64,000 nt of DNA from Turnera subulata (Eukaryota > Streptophyta > Magnoliopsida > Malpighiales > Passifloraceae): assembly GCA_028386065.3 (NCBI GenBank), contig JAKUCV010001453.1:40711-104710 (forward strand). Direction: 5' to 3'. Below, piece by piece: positions 1-10,900 of this stretch. The notes under the pieces were generated by a model. That model searched no databases. It was not told where the DNA came from and saw only the letters and a program-made list of their open reading frames with translations. The stretch's first letter is position 1, and the number at the start of each line of letters is the position of its first letter. The position numbers and the translations under genes were made by a program.

Positions 1-202
1 CACACATAAACTCATAATCTGTGAATAAAGATAATGGACAGTAGAAGTTAGGCTACTGTGTGCTGATGACCGGTTGTTTCGAGCGGGAAGTGATACCCCT
101 CGGGTTTGCATGCGGGTTAGCATGTGGTATGCGGATTTGCATATGGGTCTGTGATGACCGGTTTCTACCTCCCTCCTTCTACCTCCCCCTTTCTACCTCC
201 CT

Positions 203-234
<32 letters not shown>

Positions 235-980
235 ATGGTTATGTTGGGCTTCGTGCCTGGTTTTTATTTGGGCTTATGCCTGGTTGTCTCATGAGATGGG
301 ACCGAGCTCGACGCACACAGTAGGGGCCCTGAATAATAAATCATAATAAGAAAACTTAACACACAACAGATGGAGAATAATAAACTGTATGCTTGATTGT
401 GTTGGCATGTTAGTACTGATTGTTGGATGTTTGCATGCTAGTCTGTTGCTCTTCTTTCCTTTCGGACTTGATCTGCACACCTTCATAATTAGATATATAT
501 TGTTCACTGAGTAGGCGACTCACATAATCGCCAACGTTGTTTTTCAGACTTTAGATAGCGTGCAGTCACTTTCCATCCTTCCAGAGTACGGACGTGGTTA
601 TCTCAGTAGGTAGCTGTGCTTGATCTCCCGGTTGGATCCATAGAGTCGGCATGCATGTTGTTTTGATTCACTTATTTTGATTCACTTATTTTTACTCCGT
701 TTGTTTCTTCCGCTGCTTTGGATTTTTATTGAGATGTCTATTGATTTTGGTTTACATTATCAGCAGGTTGCCGGGTTTATGTATTGATGATGTTTCGGCA
801 GGATGCCGGGTGGTTTGTGACTTGTTGAGCTGGATTATTTTGTTCTTTATGACATCTCGTTTTTAATAAGAATATTGGATATTTTTTATACTGGATTTCG
901 TGTCCCGGGTTTCAAGGGCATTTTGGTAATTTCCTTGAGGTTTAGTATTTTATTTGTAAAATTGGGACACGGGTGTTTCA
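1..980. repeat. Partial LTR-like repeat of another family
   Basis: The segment ends at 980 with GGGACACGGGTGTTTCA, a typical plant gypsy LTR terminus. Directly after it comes gypsy coding sequence of a different element on the minus strand. The left end lies outside the window, so neither a target-site duplication nor the element's sense can be checked. It contains a (CT)n tract around 190-235 and no coding ORF I trust. I read it as the remaining end of an LTR that interrupted or truncated the neighbouring element. Confidence 0.5.
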
Positions 981-1057
981 GACAAATCAACTCCCATCTT
1001 CCTTAACTCGATAAGTGAGGACATCGAGTAGGTCGTTGAAGCATCTTCTGGTCGTCT

Positions 1058-1528
1058 CTAGCTCAAAGCATCTGCTACAACATTAGCTTTTCCAGGGTGA
1101 TACTCAATAGTACAATCATAATCATTCAACAACTCAACCCAACGTCTTTGTCGCAGGTTAAGTTCCTTCTGAGTCATGATGTACTTGAGACTCTTATGAT
1201 CTGTGAAAATCCAGCATCTCTCTCCGAACAGGTAATGTCGCCAAATCTTCAAAGCAAGGATCATTGCGGCCATCTCTAGATCATGTGTCGGGTAGTTCTT
1301 CTCATGTGGCCTCAACTGTCTCGAAGCATAGGCAATCACTCGGCTCTCTTGCATCAGAACTGCCCCCAAACCAAGACCTGAAGCATCACAAAATAGCACA
1401 TACTCCACTCCTGGCTTAGGTACTGTCAAAACTGGCGCTGAGGTCAACTTCTTCTTCAGTTCTTTAAAACTCTTCTGGCAGGCATCACTCCATACAAAGG
1501 CTTGATCTTTCCTCAATAGCTTGGTCAT
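1058..1528 (-). pseudogene. RNase H domain (Ty3/gypsy pol)
   Basis: This 156-residue open block covers the connection domain and RNase H, which degrades RNA in RNA:DNA hybrids during reverse transcription. Acidic residues expected for catalysis are visible in [11 protein letters not shown], in HDLEMAA and in IFTDHKSL. The block ends at [14 protein letters not shown] followed by a stop, where related elements continue with SRK. Degenerate coding sequence can be followed a little further to about 981. It is less damaged than gag and RT. Confidence 0.85.
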
Positions 1529-1687
1529 GGAACTAGCTATTAAGGAAAAACCCTCGATGAATCTCCGGTAATATCCTGCAAGGCCAAGAAAACTTCTGAC
1601 TTCGTGTACTGTCTTGGGCGGCTCTCACTCTAGAACAGCTTTCACTTTGGCAGGGTCAACCTTAATCCCATCCTCGGATACAACATG

Positions 1688-2101
1688 TCAAAGGAATGCA
1701 ACCTCCTCAATCCAGAACTCGCACTTGCTGAACTTGGCATACAACTGTTTCTCTCGCAGCCTCTGTAGTACTACCCTCAGATGCTCTTCGTGTTCCTCCT
1801 TGCTCAGGACCAAGTGCATCAAGCACATGAAAATTGCAGGTGCATTGGTCAAGCCGAAATGAACCACTGTGAACTCAAAATGACCATACCGAGTGCGGAA
1901 GGCTGTCTTCGGTATGTCCTTCTCAGCAATCTTGACCTGATGGTAGCCAGACCGAAGGTCAGTCTTGGATAACACGGTAGCTCCCTGTAGCTGATCAAAG
2001 AGGCCAGCAATCCTGGGAAGCGGGTACTTGTTCTTCACTATCACTTTGTTCAACTGTCGGTAGTCCACACACATTCGCAAACTGCCATCTTTTTTCTTCA
2101 C
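1688..2101 (-). pseudogene. Reverse transcriptase fragment lacking the catalytic YxDD-type motif
   Basis: The block starts with [19 protein letters not shown] and continues through [18 protein letters not shown] and [11 protein letters not shown], which are standard gypsy RT palm and finger motifs. After NAPAIFM the protein jumps via [16 protein letters not shown] into the region that normally follows the (F/Y)xDD box. About 20 residues, including the two catalytic aspartates, are gone in frame. Downstream motifs [10 protein letters not shown] and EEVAFL are intact. This copy therefore could not have encoded an active polymerase, although the surrounding frame is open. Confidence 0.85.
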
Positions 2102-2170
2102 AAAGAGAACTGGTGATCCCCAGGGTGATGTACTAGGTCTGATAAATCCCTTTTCGAGCAGCTCATCTAG

Positions 2171-2878
2171 CTATTTCTTCAACTCCTGAAGTTCTGTCGG
2201 TGCCATCCGATATGGTGCCATCGAGATAGGTGTCACTCCCGGCATCAAATCGATGGTGTACTCAACTTCCCTGTCAGGTGGCAATCCTGGTAGATCCTCC
2301 GGAAACACTTCTAGAAACTCCCTCACAACTGTGATGTCCCCCAAAATCGGAGTCTGAACTTCTTCACCCTTGATATGAGTCAACAAAGCATCTGGACCCA
2401 ACGACTTCATCCCAATATCCTGATTAGCAGAGATACTACATGTAGTAGCAGCTCTCCCAATACCTATAAACAAAACCTTTCGCCCACCATCGGATGTCAG
2501 CAGCACTTCCTTGGTTCGACAGTTTACCATAGCACCGTACCTCGACAACCAATCCATCCCCAAGAAGATATCGAAACCTCCCATGTTCATCACAATCAGC
2601 CGTGCATGAAAAATCTCGATATCGTACGAAAGCGAAACGTCTCTGCACACATGGGTTAACCTGACCACTATACCCGCAGGTAACCTAACCCTCATCGGAC
2701 AAGTTAAACTCTCTCCCGTACAGTTATGTTGTTTTGCAAAACTTTGCGCAACAATTGAATGCGTAGCTCCAGGATCAATCAAAGTATAAGCAGTACTACC
2801 AAAGACTATAAAAGTACCTGCTATGACATCGGCATTCTTTGGATCCTCTTCAGCGGTGATCACAAATGCTCTCGGCAC
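2171..2878 (-). pseudogene. Protease and start of reverse transcriptase (Ty3/gypsy pol)
   Basis: This open block encodes the aspartic protease followed by the N-terminal edge of RT. The active-site region reads LIDPGATHS. The family normally has LIDSGATHS, so a Ser-to-Pro change lies next to the catalytic Asp and probably inactivates it. Later motifs are FDIFLGMDWL and the RT lead-in EVEYTIDLMPG and APYRMAPTEL. The block ends at 2171 with a stop inside what should be continuous pol; RT motifs continue in the next open block at 1688-2101. Confidence 0.8.
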
Positions 2879-2879
2879 T

Positions 2880-4055
2880 ACTGCACTCTAATTCATGACT
2901 GACTGGGTTCTAGCAGGAACAGCTCCACGTCCACGGCCTCAGCCAACTCCAGAACCATTAGGAACACTAGCAACTGAAGCTTGCACTGTCTGAGCAGGTG
3001 TCGTACCTCCAGATCTTCCCAACTTGGGATAAGAATAACTTCATTACACTCATAGCACCTCACCTAAGACAGAAGAGGTCTCGGGCGAGCATTCCAAGAT
3101 GAAGTCCCTCCAGACTGAGTCCAAAAACTGCCTCGGTTGTTGTAGGCGTTGTTGTTCCATCCACGTCCCTAACTCACTGGCATGAATCGGCTCTGTCCAT
3201 ATCCTGACCGGTTCGCTGGTGTCTGGAACCTCTTGTTCTGTCCCTAGAACTCTATGCAGCATGCCTCTTACGGATCTCCTGTTGCTCTCTCTCATTGCCC
3301 AACCAGATAATCTCGGCTCTCAAGGCATCTGTTAGCATGTCCTGGTAAGTCTCATAGACCTTGCACCTCATGACTGTCTGGATACCAGATCGAAAACCAT
3401 CCCAGAAACGTTTACTTCTGGCCTCCGGAGTAGATACAAACTCACTAGCACAGATGGATAGGCGGTTGAACTTGATCTCATACACATTGACGGTCTGTTC
3501 TGCCCCCTGTTGCAGTCCCAGAAACTCTCTTCTCAGCTGGTCCTGGTACGCCTCAGAAACAAACTTCCTTCAAAACATCTCCATGAACTGATTCCATGGT
3601 ATAGTGATAGGTGTCGGCAGGTCCCTGGTTGTAGACTCCCACCAATCAACGGCATCTCCTCTAAACATAGCAGCGGCATATCTGGCCCACTTGTGATTCC
3701 TGCATGTCACCTTCAGCATAACCCTGTTCATCTGTCTGAGCCACAGATCAGCATCCTATGGTGTAGTAACACCGGTAAAATTCTCTGGCCCAAGCTTCTC
3801 TAGCTTCATATACATAGGATCCTCGACTGGTCCCTAGTTTTCCTATTCCTGAGCTTCCATAGCATCGATAGGAGCATCTCTGGCATCTTGCCTTCGCAGA
3901 ATTTGAGTTACCACGTTTAACATCTGCGTAGGGTCTCCCAAAGGAACAATCGAAGGATGTTCTGGACCTCCCGCAACTTGCTGCGGTTGATCCACCGATA
4001 CCTGATCGTCATCTAGGTGAACTCCAGCATGCTGATTCCCTCCAAACGGATCCAT
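2880..4055 (-). pseudogene. gag pseudogene (Ty3/gypsy)
   Basis: Gag is the structural protein of the retrotransposon particle. The frame starts with ATG at 4055 (MDPFGGNQ...), just after a predicted splice acceptor, and is open to 3843. A second open block at 3252-3485 carries typical retrotransposon-gag sequence (EIKFNRL, ARSKRFWDG, GNEREQQE). A degenerate CCHC zinc knuckle (CYECNE) is readable near 3030-3060. The blocks lie in different frames or are separated by stops, so the gene is broken. The MDP start is shared with a short gag remnant in the non-autonomous elements of the window. Confidence 0.75.
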
Positions 4056-4061
4056 TTGTAC

Positions 4062-5983
4062 CTATATGAGAATGTATATGTATGCATGTCATATCATGTA
4101 TTGACAGATCTTATGCACAAACAAACAATCATGCAATCACAGTTATGTCCCTAATGACCTACTGCCTGCTCCGCTACCAAAATGAAGTGCCCTGACCCGT
4201 ATCTACCGATCACAGTAAACAAGTGCCGAAACTATTCTTATTGATAGGGAATACAGTACAACTCGCAAGTATTTTACAACAGAAAACCATATAATACAAT
4301 CGTCACCCATACTCGGGGACCATTACTCAGTAGTACACAACTTACAATATATAACAACAGCAGAGAAAAGAGCAAGCAACAAAGACAGAGTGACAAACAG
4401 CCTCAAAGTCATATGAACAAGCAATCACAGCAGCAGAATTATAATACAACATCATATGCAACAGAACAGCAGCGGAAGACTCTATGCATATGTAGCGGGG
4501 TATGGATCCAGGGTCAGGTGGAGAAGAAAGCAGCAGCCATCGAATGTCGTACCTGAACTACGAAACAACTTAGCCTACGGGATAAAACCCCGCAGACGAG
4601 ACTCACCGACAAAGGATAAACAGAGATATGCAGACATCCGTAATACTTTCGAAGTAAACACAGACAATCACAACACAAAGATTCTACCAAAACACAACTG
4701 AGCCAAGACCAAAAGAATATTTATTATTATTACCAATTTTTTCTTCTGGGCCCCTGTCACTGGACAAGCTAGGGTCGTACCTGGTTATTAACTAATTCCG
4801 GATGCCAGGCCAAAACACAATCCGGGATCAACATCCCAATAACAACCAATCCGGGATCAACATCCCAATATCCAAATCATCCGGGATCAACATCCCCAAT
4901 ATCCAAACCAAACCGGCCATGACACCACGGAACTAGCCTCTAACCATCTAGTCGTACCACTACTTCCACGTGACAATTAAATCATTATCTCAAATTCAGT
5001 TCCAATTCCATTACTCTTTCATCAATTATCCAACTTTCTATTATCTCAGATTATTCCACAGACCGAACCATCAACAGACTCATAACATCAAATATTCACA
5101 GTTATTAGTTCAACATTAATCTCAACACAATATCCACAAGACCAATCAACACAATCCAGCAACAGCAACAACATTGTCCATAGCAATCAAATAACTAACA
5201 ATGATCATCTCAGCAGTTCAATCAAACAACAAAAACACACACAGTATTACGGGCACATATCCAAGGTTATCCATCCTCACCTTAGCCGATTATCAGTTAT
5301 GAAAGTGTCTAATAGACTCCAAGTCCGGTTCCTCAGGTATTTGCTCGTTATCAACTCCTATATCAAACAAATAATATGCACACATAAGTGATATGCAAAT
5401 GTCATGCTAGTACTGTATACCGAAAAATAAATACTAACTCGTCTCGGTTACTGTCTCGGGTTATTTCCATTATCATCATAATTCACCATTTATTTCCAGT
5501 GTCAAAATAATACTATACTTAGACCTATACCCGGATATTATTCCGGTACAACACTTACTTTGATAATACCCTTTCCATATTTATTTTCCTCCAAAATTAT
5601 TACTATTTACCATATATAATATACTTTTCCCAAAATCATATTTCCAGAATATTATTTTCCCAAATTATTTCCCAAAATATTATTTTCACAAATTATTTTT
5701 ATTTTCCCAGAATTATAGTTTTTTCCAAATTTTATTTTCTTTTTTTTTAATTTAAATCGGACTGGGCCGAATAGTACCAGCCCAGACCATGCACTGTGCC
5801 AAGCCCAGGCCCTAACCAGCAGCCCAGACACAGGCCCACGTGCAGCCCTGGAACCTGACCCAGCAGCCCAACCCAAACACATGACACCCAACTCAGCTCA
5901 GCCCAGCCCGAAACCCAACCTGAAACCCGGGTCAACCCGACCCGTGACCCTCCATCCGGGTCGTTTCTTCAACCTCGACTCAC
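4062..5983 (-). other. Predicted two-intron spliced leader running from LTR to gag
   Basis: In element sense a near-perfect 5' splice site, AAG|GTGAGT, lies at 5983. An acceptor GATATAG|G lies at 5358, giving intron 1 (5358-5983). The intervening exon (5281-5357, 77 nt) ends at AAG|GTGAGGATGG. Intron 2 (4062-5280) ends at ATATAG|GTACAAATGG, so its acceptor sits directly before the gag ATG. The same signals recur in the other LTRs with an exon of 43-77 nt. No transcript evidence is available here. Confidence 0.5.
4168..4179 (-). promoter_or_regulatory. Primer binding site (Met-tRNA type)
   Basis: On the minus strand TGGTAGCGGAGC lies three bases inside the 5' LTR end. It is close to TGGTATCAGAGC, the complement of the plant initiator Met-tRNA 3' end. 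The same site recurs next to the other 5' LTRs of the window (13859, 33327, 41718) with one or two changes. It fixes the sense of the whole LTR superfamily. Confidence 0.75.
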
Positions 5984-6877
5984 CTTGAGCAAACGGCGCG
6001 GCGACGATGCAGCAACGAGGCGGAGGGAAGGCGGCGAGCGGGGAAGCAGAGGCGACGCGAGGGAGGCCGGCTACTGGTGCTATAGTCGTCGGCAGCGAAG
6101 AGGCGGGTGGCTCGGGCGGCGTCTTCGTCGGCTCGTCTACCACGGAGCAGCGGCGGCTTGCAGTCGCGACTAGAGAAGGAAGAGAGGAAGGAGGCGAGGC
6201 GAGGTTGCAGGTGGAGGAGGTGGTCTCGGACGGTGGGTGGTTCACGAGGTGAAGGAGGAGAAAAAGAAGAGAGGAGGAGATGGTTGTTGCAAAACGACGT
6301 AGTTTTGCAGGGTGTGTGTGTGTTGTATGTTTTTTTTTTTTTTCTGGTATAGCTTTGAGGTTGCACTGGTTATAGAGGCGAAGAAGAAAACTGAAGCTGT
6401 GTGTTTGCAGAAGATGGTGGTACTGGTTTGCAGGGAGGAGAAGGTGTGCACTTGGAAAAACAAGAGACACGGCAAAAGAAAAAAAAACATGCAGTGTCTG
6501 TGGTACTGGTAAGGCACGGGTCTAACAATCTGCTCACAAGCTTCACAGTAGAGGGCGGCGGCAGCCTAATACTGTGCAGCATGTGAGGCGGGTTCTGTCC
6601 GAACCAGATAATAACTATAATACCCCCTTGACTTTATTTCTGGTCCGATAACTTGGGGTTAAATTTGACTTTTCTGAAGATTCCTGCACCAGGAAAAATT
6701 CCAACTTTGGTCCGAAAAATCCGCAGAAAAATTCTGAACGTGGGACAGGGCTCGGTTTCGGAATCCAAAGTTCGATTTACGATAAATTAATTACCCAAGA
6801 ATAATTTTAATGGTAAATAACTATATAAAAACTTTTATGGTACCGGTAAAAATGTAAAAATTACCCGGGCTGTTACA
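4183..6877 (-). repeat. 5' LTR of the truncated gypsy element (2695 bp)
   Basis: On the plus strand it begins TGAAGTGCCCTGACCCG at 4183 and ends ACCCGGGCTGTTACA at 6877. In element sense it runs TGTAACAGCCCGGG to GCACTTCA. It carries the superfamily hallmarks: GGGAT/ATCCC hairpins (4824-4896), the CTCACC splice-signal motifs, a GGCCCA-rich stretch (about 5762-5905) and a GC-rich block (about 5950-6280). The GC-rich block produces several open frames on both strands, which I regard as chance ORFs. Confidence 0.9.
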
Positions 6878-7259
6878 TTTTTACTACGAATATTTTTATA
6901 TTTTATAAATAATTTATTTCGTTTCTTTAATTTTTTCCTTTTCCTAGTTTTTTTAATAGTCCCATTTTTTTAAATTATATAATGCCAAATTTTTGGAGCA
7001 ATATATTTTCCAATTTTTTAATCTATTATTCATTTTGTTCTTTAACATTGAACATAAAAGTTTTTAATATTAATTTTTTGATTTTTATTATATATATATA
7101 TGTTTTAATTTTTTTTTGTGTCAAAAATGGATTCTCAATTTTTATTAATTTTAATAATTTGTCATAAAATTTTTATATTTGAATATAATCTTAAATTTGT
7201 AAATTTTTGTTTAAAATTTTTATATTTTTTCTTTTCATATTGTTATATATTCAGTGAAT

Positions 7260-7345
7260 GGGAGACTCATCCACCATACTCAGGTGCACGATCCAGGTCG
7301 AACCGAATTAGTCGGGGCAAAACTCCGGATACCGGATAGGAAACC
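7260..7345 (+). repeat. SINE-like repeat fragment
   Basis: The block GGGAGACTCATCCACCATAC ... CGAATTAGTCGGGGCAAA ... GGGAAACC-like end recurs at 60174-60262 with about 85% similarity by eye. It contains CCAGGTCGAACCGAATT, which resembles a pol III B box, and is followed by an A-rich run. Two dispersed copies with an A-rich tail suggest a tRNA-derived SINE. The A-box end is not visible in this copy. Confidence 0.45.
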
Positions 7346-7604
7346 AAAAAAAATATATTCAATGAATGGGTGCATAATGTAATTCAATTTTTTAAGTGTT
7401 AAAAGAAAATATTTATGTATATAATTTTATAATTGAGAAATCGTATGAGAAAACACTTATTTCCATGTTATTCAAAAAATTCATGGTACACAATATTTTT
7501 CTTGATATTTTTTTTTCATTCATTCTCATCCCCAATATGTGTAATTTATCTCCGTTTTTTACCCAGGAAACAATAACATATAGTTGGACTTGTGTGGAAA
7601 CCAC

Positions 7605-7965
7605 TGTTGTCAAATCCGTTCAGGCCCGGCCAGTTGAACCAGGTAACTGTGACCCGGAGAAAAATCTGGATTTTTTATCCTCTGAGTTGTTTCCTCTACA
7701 AAACCGGCCGGGTCAAGATGGGTTCTCTAGGTTTTTCAGGTTTACTGACCTGTTTCTGGTTGTTTCCAAGTTAAAAGTCAAAAATTTCAAAATTTTATCT
7801 TGGTCAAACCATGATTGGACCTTTGCTAAAAAAGTTGTATATTTTACTATTAATTCTAATACCGGTCAAACCGAGATGGACCGCGGTTAAACCTTTTAAT
7901 CCACGACTCGGACACTAAAACGGGTCAATAATCGGGCCGGGTTTAATAACCTTGGTGAAAATTTG
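7605..7965. repeat. Dispersed repeat candidate rich in CCGG/GGTCAA motifs
   Basis: A GC-richer island in AT-rich DNA, with repeated CCGGGTCAA, CCGGTCAAACC and GGGCCGGG motifs. The left boundary (CACTGTTGTCAAATCCG) and right boundary (GGGTTTAATAACCTTGGTG) form a weak inverted repeat. This would fit a small DNA transposon, but I could not find a clear target-site duplication. Confidence 0.3.
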
Positions 7966-10900
7966 TTTTGGAAAATATAGCCCAACACTTTTTAGTGAAT
8001 GACATTGGCTTTTGTTTAGTATATGGATATCAGCCTTCTTTTCGACTTGAATGGCTCATTTTGTCTCTATAGTCATTGTTGTTTGTGGGATATAAATTTT
8101 GCTCCCATAATTCATATTTGAAATCTTTTTAGCCTCAATAAACCACTTACCCATTTGTGTGACTATAAGTCTTATACTATTTTTTTCATGCTAATAAGTC
8201 TTATACTATTGCGTAGACCTACCTTTGATAACAGCATAATCGGTACTCCAACTTTCAGTTTTGGTTCATGGTATTCCTGGCATCTTGATATCGTTCAAAA
8301 ATTTTAAAGGATAAAGCATGTCATATTCTGGTATTGATGTTGAATGTGTACAAATGCAAATGAAAAAAAAACTAAAATTGAAAAATAAATGCAAAAAGAA
8401 AACTAATACTATGCAAAAAAACTAAAATAGTAAACTAGAAATACATAAGAGAATAATTTTTAGAAAACATAAAGAATAATTTATTAGAATCAAAAAATTT
8501 TAAAAATGATCAAATTAAAAGGCTAGAAAAATTAAAACATACCTTTGCATCAATTAAAATCATATCTAGAGTAATAAAGAGGTTTTGTAACTTTATATTC
8601 AAAGATTTCCATTACCTCGAAACCATAACTTAAGTTGTCCATAAATCTTGTCAAGAGTCAATTCATCCAAAGCACTAATCTTCATTTTCCTGCACAAACA
8701 AAAAAATTATATAAAGAAGAATGGAAAAGATTACGGAAATAAAAATATACAATTGTGTTGAGTAGGAATACACAATTGGATTAAGTAAAAAGTATAGAAA
8801 AATAAAGAGGAAACTTAATTAAAAGAGACAAAACATATACTCCTGATTGGAGGAATCACTCTAAATCAATTGATTCGGCATCACTCACACCAAATCAACA
8901 ATTAACCGAAAAAGGCTAATTCACCTTCTTTCTTAACCACTTTGCGCCTTTTTTATATATACTAGTTTTTCTCATGTGCGATGCACATGGTATGGTAATT
9001 TGGTTATAGTTAATAATTATTTAATTAAATTAATGTATGAACATATTGAGAAAGACTTACGAAATGATATTTTCTTTCTTAAAATTTTAATTTACACATT
9101 CATTTTTCTTTAATTTTTCATAAAACTTGTCATACTTTTAGTATTTTTAATTAAATTTTTGTTTTCATTTACAATATATGATATAATGTTAATTATTTTT
9201 TAAATAGGAGTAGTAATATTGCTAGTGAAAAAATTCCTCGACCTTTTTTCTCTTTAATAAAATTTTAAAACATTAGAGTATTTATATTTGGTCAATTTTT
9301 ACTTATTGATATTTCCTATCCAAAGTGTCATGCATCATTTGGGCATCTTTTATAATTTAAAAATTATTATGTATAAAGATGATAATTTTATTAATTTTCA
9401 TTATACCTCCATGCTTTACAATTTTTAGATTCGTATATAATTTTCAATTCTGAAGGTTATTGGGTGCAAATAAATATTTTTTGAACTATTTTATCCTTTG
9501 ATATGCAAAAATCACCTCCCTATATAAGTAACTTATACTAATTATTTTTTTCGTAATATGAGTCATGGTATTTTTTCCGAAATTTATACTAATCATCTAT
9601 TCTTTTCCTTTCCCTATCATTTTATAAAGATTTATATCAATAATTTTATTTATTTTAACATAAGCATGCTCTTTTTTCTGGTAAAGAAAATATTAATTCT
9701 ATTTCTTCTCTTCTTTCTCCTATTTTTGTCTTATGGATATCTTTTAAAATCTATTAACTATATCATTTAATCACCTCTCTTCATACTTATTATTTCCTCT
9801 TAGTATTTTTCATGAGTCATTATTTATTTTTTGGAATTTGTACTAATTGTCTATTACTTCTCTTCTCTATATATCTTAAAGTTTTGTAATTTTTTTAAAT
9901 TTTTATAAGGATGTTGAATCAGTGTACATATTGTACTTTATTTTAAACACCTTTATTCATTATATATATTTTAATGAATTTTTCTCCATATTTGTTGAAA
10001 CATAGAAATTTATATTAGTTATATTATTCTTCCCATGTTTTCGACATATACATTTTAGCAAATAAGATTATTGGCACAATTTTACTCCTAAAGAGAAAAT
10101 TATCACAAAGATACCCATTTGTTTATAAACTCTCGCGGTGGAGACATACTGTCCGACCTTAGTCTTTATAATACAATGCGATTCAGTCGACCCAATATAG
10201 AAACAATCGGCCTAGGATTTTTCGCTTCAACAACATCTCTTCTACTTGCGAGAGGTCTGTTTAGCAAACGTATAACATTCCCCACATGTAACAGCCCAGG
10301 TAAAATTTAGATTTTTACCGGGACTGTTAAAGTCGTTATACAGTGATTTACCGAATGAATTAATCTTGGGTAATTAATTCAAGGTAAATCGGGGGTCGTT
10401 TTTCGAAACCGAGAATTTTCCCGCGCTCGGGAGTGTCTTTCTAACTAACCGAGCCTTGGTTTTCAATTCCGAGACCCGAACGATGTTCAGGAGGATTAAT
10501 CGGATTTTCCGAGCCCAAGTTGTATTTTTGGACTCGGGACGGAAAATTCGAAAAGACGGGAGTATCCCTGCGTTTACGAGATCCCGACACGAGAATCTGG
10601 ACCGGCCAAATGAGGCTTGCCCCGAGGCCACTCTTCCTTCCCCTCTTTCCTTTCTCTTCCTCTTTCCCAGTTACAATTTTTCCTCTCTCCCGATTTTTCC
10701 CCAGCCGCGCGGGCCCCACTTCTCTTCCTTCTTTTCTTTCTTTTCCTTCTTTCTCCTTCTCCTTTTCCTTCTTCTTTTTCTTCCTCAGCCGTCGGACCCC
10801 CTCTTTCTTTTCTTGCTTTTCTCCCGTGACCACTGACCCCTCCCCATTTCTTTTTCTCGCCTGTCTTCTTCCCCTTCCTTTTCTTTAATTTCTCTTCTCC

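Larger units (their letters stand above)
981..6877 (-). mobile_element. Truncated Ty3/gypsy retrotransposon (5' LTR, gag, PR, RT, RNase H)
   Basis: Read on the minus strand the order is 5' LTR (4183-6877), primer binding site, gag, protease, reverse transcriptase and RNase H. The sequence then stops at 981 against an unrelated LTR-like end. Integrase and the 3' LTR are missing. The RT and RNase H motifs ([22 protein letters not shown]) are those of plant Ty3/gypsy elements, probably chromovirus type. Frameshifts, stops and an RT deletion show it is dead. Its LTR matches the other eight LTRs of this superfamily, so it may resemble the autonomous partner that once mobilised the non-autonomous copies. 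Confidence 0.9.
6878..8961. other. AT-rich intergenic DNA
   Basis: Very AT-rich sequence with homopolymer T tracts. Short open frames such as 7396-7890 have no recognisable protein content. Apart from the SINE-like fragment and the dispersed-repeat candidate listed separately, I see nothing definable. Confidence 0.6.

Noticed and set aside
7396..7890. 164-aa ORF
   Set aside because: Low-complexity AT-rich start and a repeat-derived middle; no motif or conserved relative in the window.
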